A stretch of DNA of 64,000 nucleotides from Purshia tridentata (lineage: Eukaryota > Streptophyta > Magnoliopsida > Rosales > Rosaceae): contig QANT01007799.1 of the NCBI GenBank assembly GCA_003254885.1, positions 1-64,000 of the forward strand. The letters run 5' to 3'. Shown in pieces: positions 60,483 to 64,000 of the stretch (positions are counted from its first letter, which is position 1; every line of letters begins with the position of its first letter). The position numbers and the translations under genes were made by a program. The notes under the pieces were generated by a model. It worked only from the letters and a program-made list of their open reading frames with translations. It ran no database searches and was not told the origin of the DNA.

Positions 60483-61200
60483 TTCTATTGCACTTGCACA
60501 TGATCAAGTGTTCAAACTCTAATTTATGAACCAAGCATTGTTGCTTGACCACACAAAAAAAAAAACAGGCCATTGAGTTGAATACTTATTGAATAAATGG
60601 GTTCATATCCTACAGGACATGCAATGTTCATGAGATGGGCTTAAACAATTTAAAATTTTAACAATATAATTTCCACTTGATAATATTTCAAGAGCTCAAA
60701 AGAAGAAAATTTTCAAAATTTAATTATTTGTCCAGTACCAAAAGATAATATAGGATAAGATTTTTTTTTTCTACTTAAAAAATTGTGTAGAAAAACTCTC
60801 TACTCATCATGCTAAATAATGGAAAAAACCAATTGAAAATTAACATTTGGACCCTTTTTTCTTTCTACTCCATTATTTTTTTTCTCTTTGTCAAATATGT
60901 TTTAATTGGTCTTATATGTTATATAGTATAATAAGCTGGTAAGAGATTCTCTACACAAATTTTACTCTTTTATACTACTTTTTCCACGTTTTAAGATAGT
61001 GAAATGAATCTTGACCAAAAAAAAAAAAAAATAGTGGAATGAATTTTTTATTTTATTAATTATATTACAGTTATACGGTTATACCATTATTTAAGTTGTT
61101 TTAATGTGATTATTTTGTTGAACAAAGGTTATTTTTGGCAATCCAAGTGTGTTAGCTATTAACCAACCTCAAATAGTCCTCTGTATATATGGCACACTCG
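60483..61200. other. Divergent intergenic region between PGN and VIP5
   Basis: AT-rich, with an A-run at 61018-61031; it must hold both promoters. A CTGTATATATGG string at about 61182 may be the TATA of VIP5. No gene seen. Confidence 0.45.
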
Positions 61201-61348
61201 TCGGGTGGTGCACTGCAAACGTGCCGCTAGAGCAGTGTACGCTGGTAACAATAGAGGAGGGTCCTCTCACGTTTCACTCTACGAATCCTTAAAATCACTT
61301 TCTGTTCACTTTCCCGCACTTTCTCGGTCACCAAACACCCCATTAAAG

Positions 61349-62771
61349 GTATGATCGTTTTCGTTCCCTCAAATTTTCTCAGCAATCAAGCATGGGTTTA
61401 TATGTTTTCTTTTGGAGATATTCAAGTTGCTTTAACTCTTCTGCTGTCCTAGAATGATATGTTGTATATTTGCAACTCTTTCTTTGGGTTCTCGTCTCCT
61501 TCAGCAACTATAGGCGTTTTTCTTTAACACCTGCATGCTATTCTCGTTTGATTGTTATGGTTTGGTGCATAAATTAGAGACTTTGGGCCTCTCTGGTCAT
61601 GGGTTTCTGGTCTAATGCTGGGTTTTCAGTGTTTCACAATTGGGTTTGGTTTATTTTCCCTGTTTTATTCCCTCTCTTTTTTTTTCTTTTTCTTTTTGTG
61701 GTGGTCCAATGGTTTATTTAGTGATACACTTTTCGTGTCCTACTTATTATTATTATTTTATTTGTGGATTTGTTGTTTTATTTTCTCCTTTTTCATATTG
61801 TCATTGTAATATTAGTGGGCGAAGTTTGAAGGCATTTTGATTTTTGACTAGTCCTTCGGAAAGCCTTTACTTTCATAAGATATTGAAGGGAAGGGCCATT
61901 CGCATCTTGGAATCCATTAAAACAGAAAATAATTTGGAAAATGAATTAGTCTGGAAATATTAGAAACTAGTATCTGTTTGTCCTGTTTGTCACTTTTCTT
62001 ATCAGTTGAATTTGGTGGGGTTTCTTTTATTTCCTCATGCTTTGGCAATATATCTCCTGAGATGAATGTGTTAATAATTTATGAGAGAAGAGAGCATGTA
62101 GAATGTATTCAATCTCATAGACTCATCGGGATATTATTCTTTTTGAATATCTAATTTCTGTTAGCCTCATAAAGATTCTTGTTCTAAATTATAATTAACC
62201 ATGTGGCGGGATAACGGTGATATTGTGAACCTAGTATTTTCTATTTATCTCTCTCTCTCTTTGTCACACAACGTGCTTATCGGTTTTGGTCAATTCCTAA
62301 ATTGTTAAGATCTATTCTTAAATTGCAAGACAATGGCATCACTAGGATCTGTAATTGTGATTTGTGTGTGTGTGTGTGAGTGATGACGGCATTGCTAAGA
62401 TCAATTATTAAATAATAGAATCTAGGATTAACTTTATTTGCATGAGATGAGGATGTTACTGAATATCTTCATTCAGTGTGGTGTCAACTTCACCTGCATT
62501 GCTATCATATGCGTTATGACAGATTCTGAGTGCCACTCTGATTTGGAGCTTTCCTACATTGACATGAAAAACCATCATTCCTTGTAAATCATATATTGTA
62601 AATCGAATGTGACCATTGACCAGTATGTGAGCAATTTGATATTCTTTTGTTAACTATTATTAGTGAAACATCTTCTGAGTATATGTTGATCTTTCGTCTT
62701 ATGGTTGAATGAAATAGTCAGCAAATTGCAACCTATTTGGGTGAAGCATTACTGTAGTCTATTGGCTACAG
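61349..62771 (+). other. 5' UTR intron of VIP5
   Basis: A donor AAAG/GTATGA at 61349 and an acceptor CTACAG at 62771 bracket a T-rich stretch; exon 2 starts at 62772, 14 bases before the ATG. A long leader intron of this kind is common in plant housekeeping genes. Inferred from splice signals only. Confidence 0.6.
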
Positions 62772-62785
62772 GCAGACAGTGACCC

Positions 62786-64000
62786 ATGGCAGACTTGGAA
62801 AATTTGCTCCTTGAGGCAGCGGGAAGAACCACTGCAGCTGGGAAAAACCGACACCAACTTGCACCTTCTAGAAAGAAACACAGAGGTTCATATACTGATG
62901 ATAGGAGTGACTCCAGGGATGAAGACTCAGATGATGATCGTAGTTATGCAAGTAGGAAGTCCACTCAAGTACCTCTGAAGAAGAGGCTTGACCCTACTGA
63001 AGGAGGCAGTGATCAAGAATGCAATTATGGCGATGATGGTTCTGATCATGAGGGTGAAAGCAGTGGTGAATCTGACATTGGCGCTGATCTATACAAGAAT
63101 GATGCTGACCGGAAATGGCTGCAAGAATTGAGTGAACTTGAAAGAGAGATGATTTTGACAGATCGAGCAGATAAGAAAGATGGTAAGGAGTTCATGGAGA
63201 AATTGAGATCAAAGAGAGGCAATGCAAGTTCTACCCATTCAAGGAAAGATTCTTCTCCACTTCCATTGTCTCGTGGTGTACGCTCATCAGCTAGGACTGC
63301 TGACAAGTCAGCTGCTATGGATGATGTATTGAATCAATTACGAGCAAAACGTCTGAAGCAACAAGACTCGAAGACTCACCATAAGTTGAGGGACACATCA
63401 AGAGGAAGTGCAGGTAGCCAGGGTATTTCTCCAATCAACTGTAAAGCCCTTGCTGCAGCAAATCTGAGTATCTCTAATCAAAGTGAGAATGTTGGTGGGC
63501 TACATACTGAAGATGAAGCATCAAGTGCAGATGGTGAATTGCTTGACAGCGATGAGGAAAGGTCAGAGCCACCAACATTTCAGGACATAAAGGAAATTAC
63601 TATCCCAAGGTCAAAACTTGCAAAATGGTCTATGGAACCATTTTTTGAGGAGTTGATTGTGGGTTGCTTTGTTAGAGTTGGATATGGGATATCTACAAAG
63701 GGCCCTGTCTACAGGCTTTGCATGGTTCAGAGTGTGGATGCCACAGATCCTGACCGACAGTACAAGCTGGAGGGTAAAATCACACATAAATATTTGAATT
63801 GTGTTTGGGGCAATGAAAGTTCTGCTTCCAAGTGGCAGATGGCTATGGTCTCAGATTCTGCTCCTCAGGAGGAGGAGTTTAACCAGTGGTTTAGGGAGCA
63901 TAGTGCTGGCCGAATGCCAAGCAAACAGGATGTATTAGACAAGAGGGAGACCCTACAAAAATCCAACACATTTGTTTACTCAGCAACCACTGTGAAGCAA
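62786..64000 (+). CDS. VIP5: RTF1 homologue, Paf1 complex (VIP5), 5' part
   Basis: From the ATG at 62786 the frame is open for 405 codons to the window edge, so the 3' part is missing. MADLENLLLEAAGR begins a long acidic/basic disordered N-terminus (DDRSDSRDEDSDDD, ELEREMILTDRADKK, MDDVLNQLRAKR). The Plus3 domain follows from about residue 272 (ITIPRSKLAKWSMEPFFEEL, VGCFVRVGYG, VYRLCMV, YLNCVWG), then the FNQWFREH stretch. In Arabidopsis VIP5 (At1g61040) is the RTF1 subunit of the Paf1 complex, which supports transcription elongation, H2B ubiquitination and H3K4 methylation, and is needed for FLC expression. The Plus3 domain binds phosphorylated SPT5. No intron appears in the visible coding part. 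Confidence 0.93.
   Translation, partial: MADLENLLLEAAGRTTAAGKNRHQLAPSRKKHRGSYTDDRSDSRDEDSDDDRSYASRKSTQVPLKKRLDPTEGGSDQECNYGDDGSDHEGESSGESDIGADLYKNDADRKWLQELSELEREMILTDRADKKDGKEFMEKLRSKRGNASSTHSRKDSSPLPLSRGVRSSARTADKSAAMDDVLNQLRAKRLKQQDSKTHHKLRDTSRGSAGSQGISPINCKALAAANLSISNQSENVGGLHTEDEASSADGELLDSDEERSEPPTFQDIKEITIPRSKLAKWSMEPFFEELIVGCFVRVGYGISTKGPVYRLCMVQSVDATDPDRQYKLEGKITHKYLNCVWGNESSASKWQMAMVSDSAPQEEEFNQWFREHSAGRMPSKQDVLDKRETLQKSNTFVYSATTVKQ

Noticed and set aside
1-64000. CRISPR arrays, operons, bacterial-type mobile elements, known plant microRNA precursors
   Set aside because: No regularly spaced repeats or matches to conserved plant microRNA sequences that I could recall were seen; the window is plant nuclear DNA.

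Overview
The window is nuclear DNA of a flowering plant, most likely a woody eudicot. Genes carry many short GT-AG introns in AT-rich DNA, the proteins are plant families (SOQ1, importin alpha, VQ, PPR, DUF538, VIP5), and the spaces hold microsatellites and small DNA transposons. A Rosaceae or Prunus-like source is my impression only; no species can be proven from the sequence alone.

Layout, left to right: SOQ1-like photoprotection protein (28 exons, 553-9694, +); a repeat-rich gene-poor stretch; an atypical bHLH protein like AIF4/bHLH149 (14416-15078, +); a gene-poor stretch ending in degenerate fragments and one open copy of a Werner-exonuclease-like gene that has lost catalytic residues (19655-20260, +); a small membrane protein gene with an in-frame stop that splicing could remove (21882-22487, +); a duplicated segment, a paired G-box and two hAT-like transposon remnants, one with a nested MITE (22.7-27.5 kb); importin alpha (10 exons, 28625-33252, +); STR6, a rhodanese/TrhO-like protein fused to an FSH1-type hydrolase (9 exons, 34060-37627, +); an intronless VQ protein (38705-39454, +); mitochondrial peptidase ICP55 (14 exons, 40770-46811, +); a fold-back MITE; a small hydrophobic ORF; a DUF538 protein (49983-50495, +); an agenet protein (52046-54434, -); a DYW-type PPR protein (54679-57072, +) head-to-head with it; a PGN-like PPR protein (58466-60482, -); and the 5' part of VIP5/RTF1 (62786 to the end, +).

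The exon models of SOQ1, importin alpha, STR6, ICP55 and PGN were joined by hand from GT/AG sites and reading phase. All keep an open frame and give about the lengths expected for their families. From memory, bHLH149, IMPA-4, STR6, ICP55, a DUF538 gene and an agenet gene lie close together and in this order in Arabidopsis (At1g09250 to At1g09320), so the middle of the window looks like a conserved syntenic block. Transposons, the exonuclease-like cluster, the membrane gene and the VQ gene lie within it. The genes are individual plant housekeeping, organelle or regulatory genes rather than one operon-like pathway. Several do serve organelles: SOQ1 (chloroplast), ICP55 (mitochondrion) and the PPR proteins (organelle RNA).

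I found no single dramatic new system. The best leads are the catalytically degenerate exonuclease-like gene with its fragment array, the STR6 domain fusion, the stop-containing membrane gene, and the nested hAT/MITE structure.
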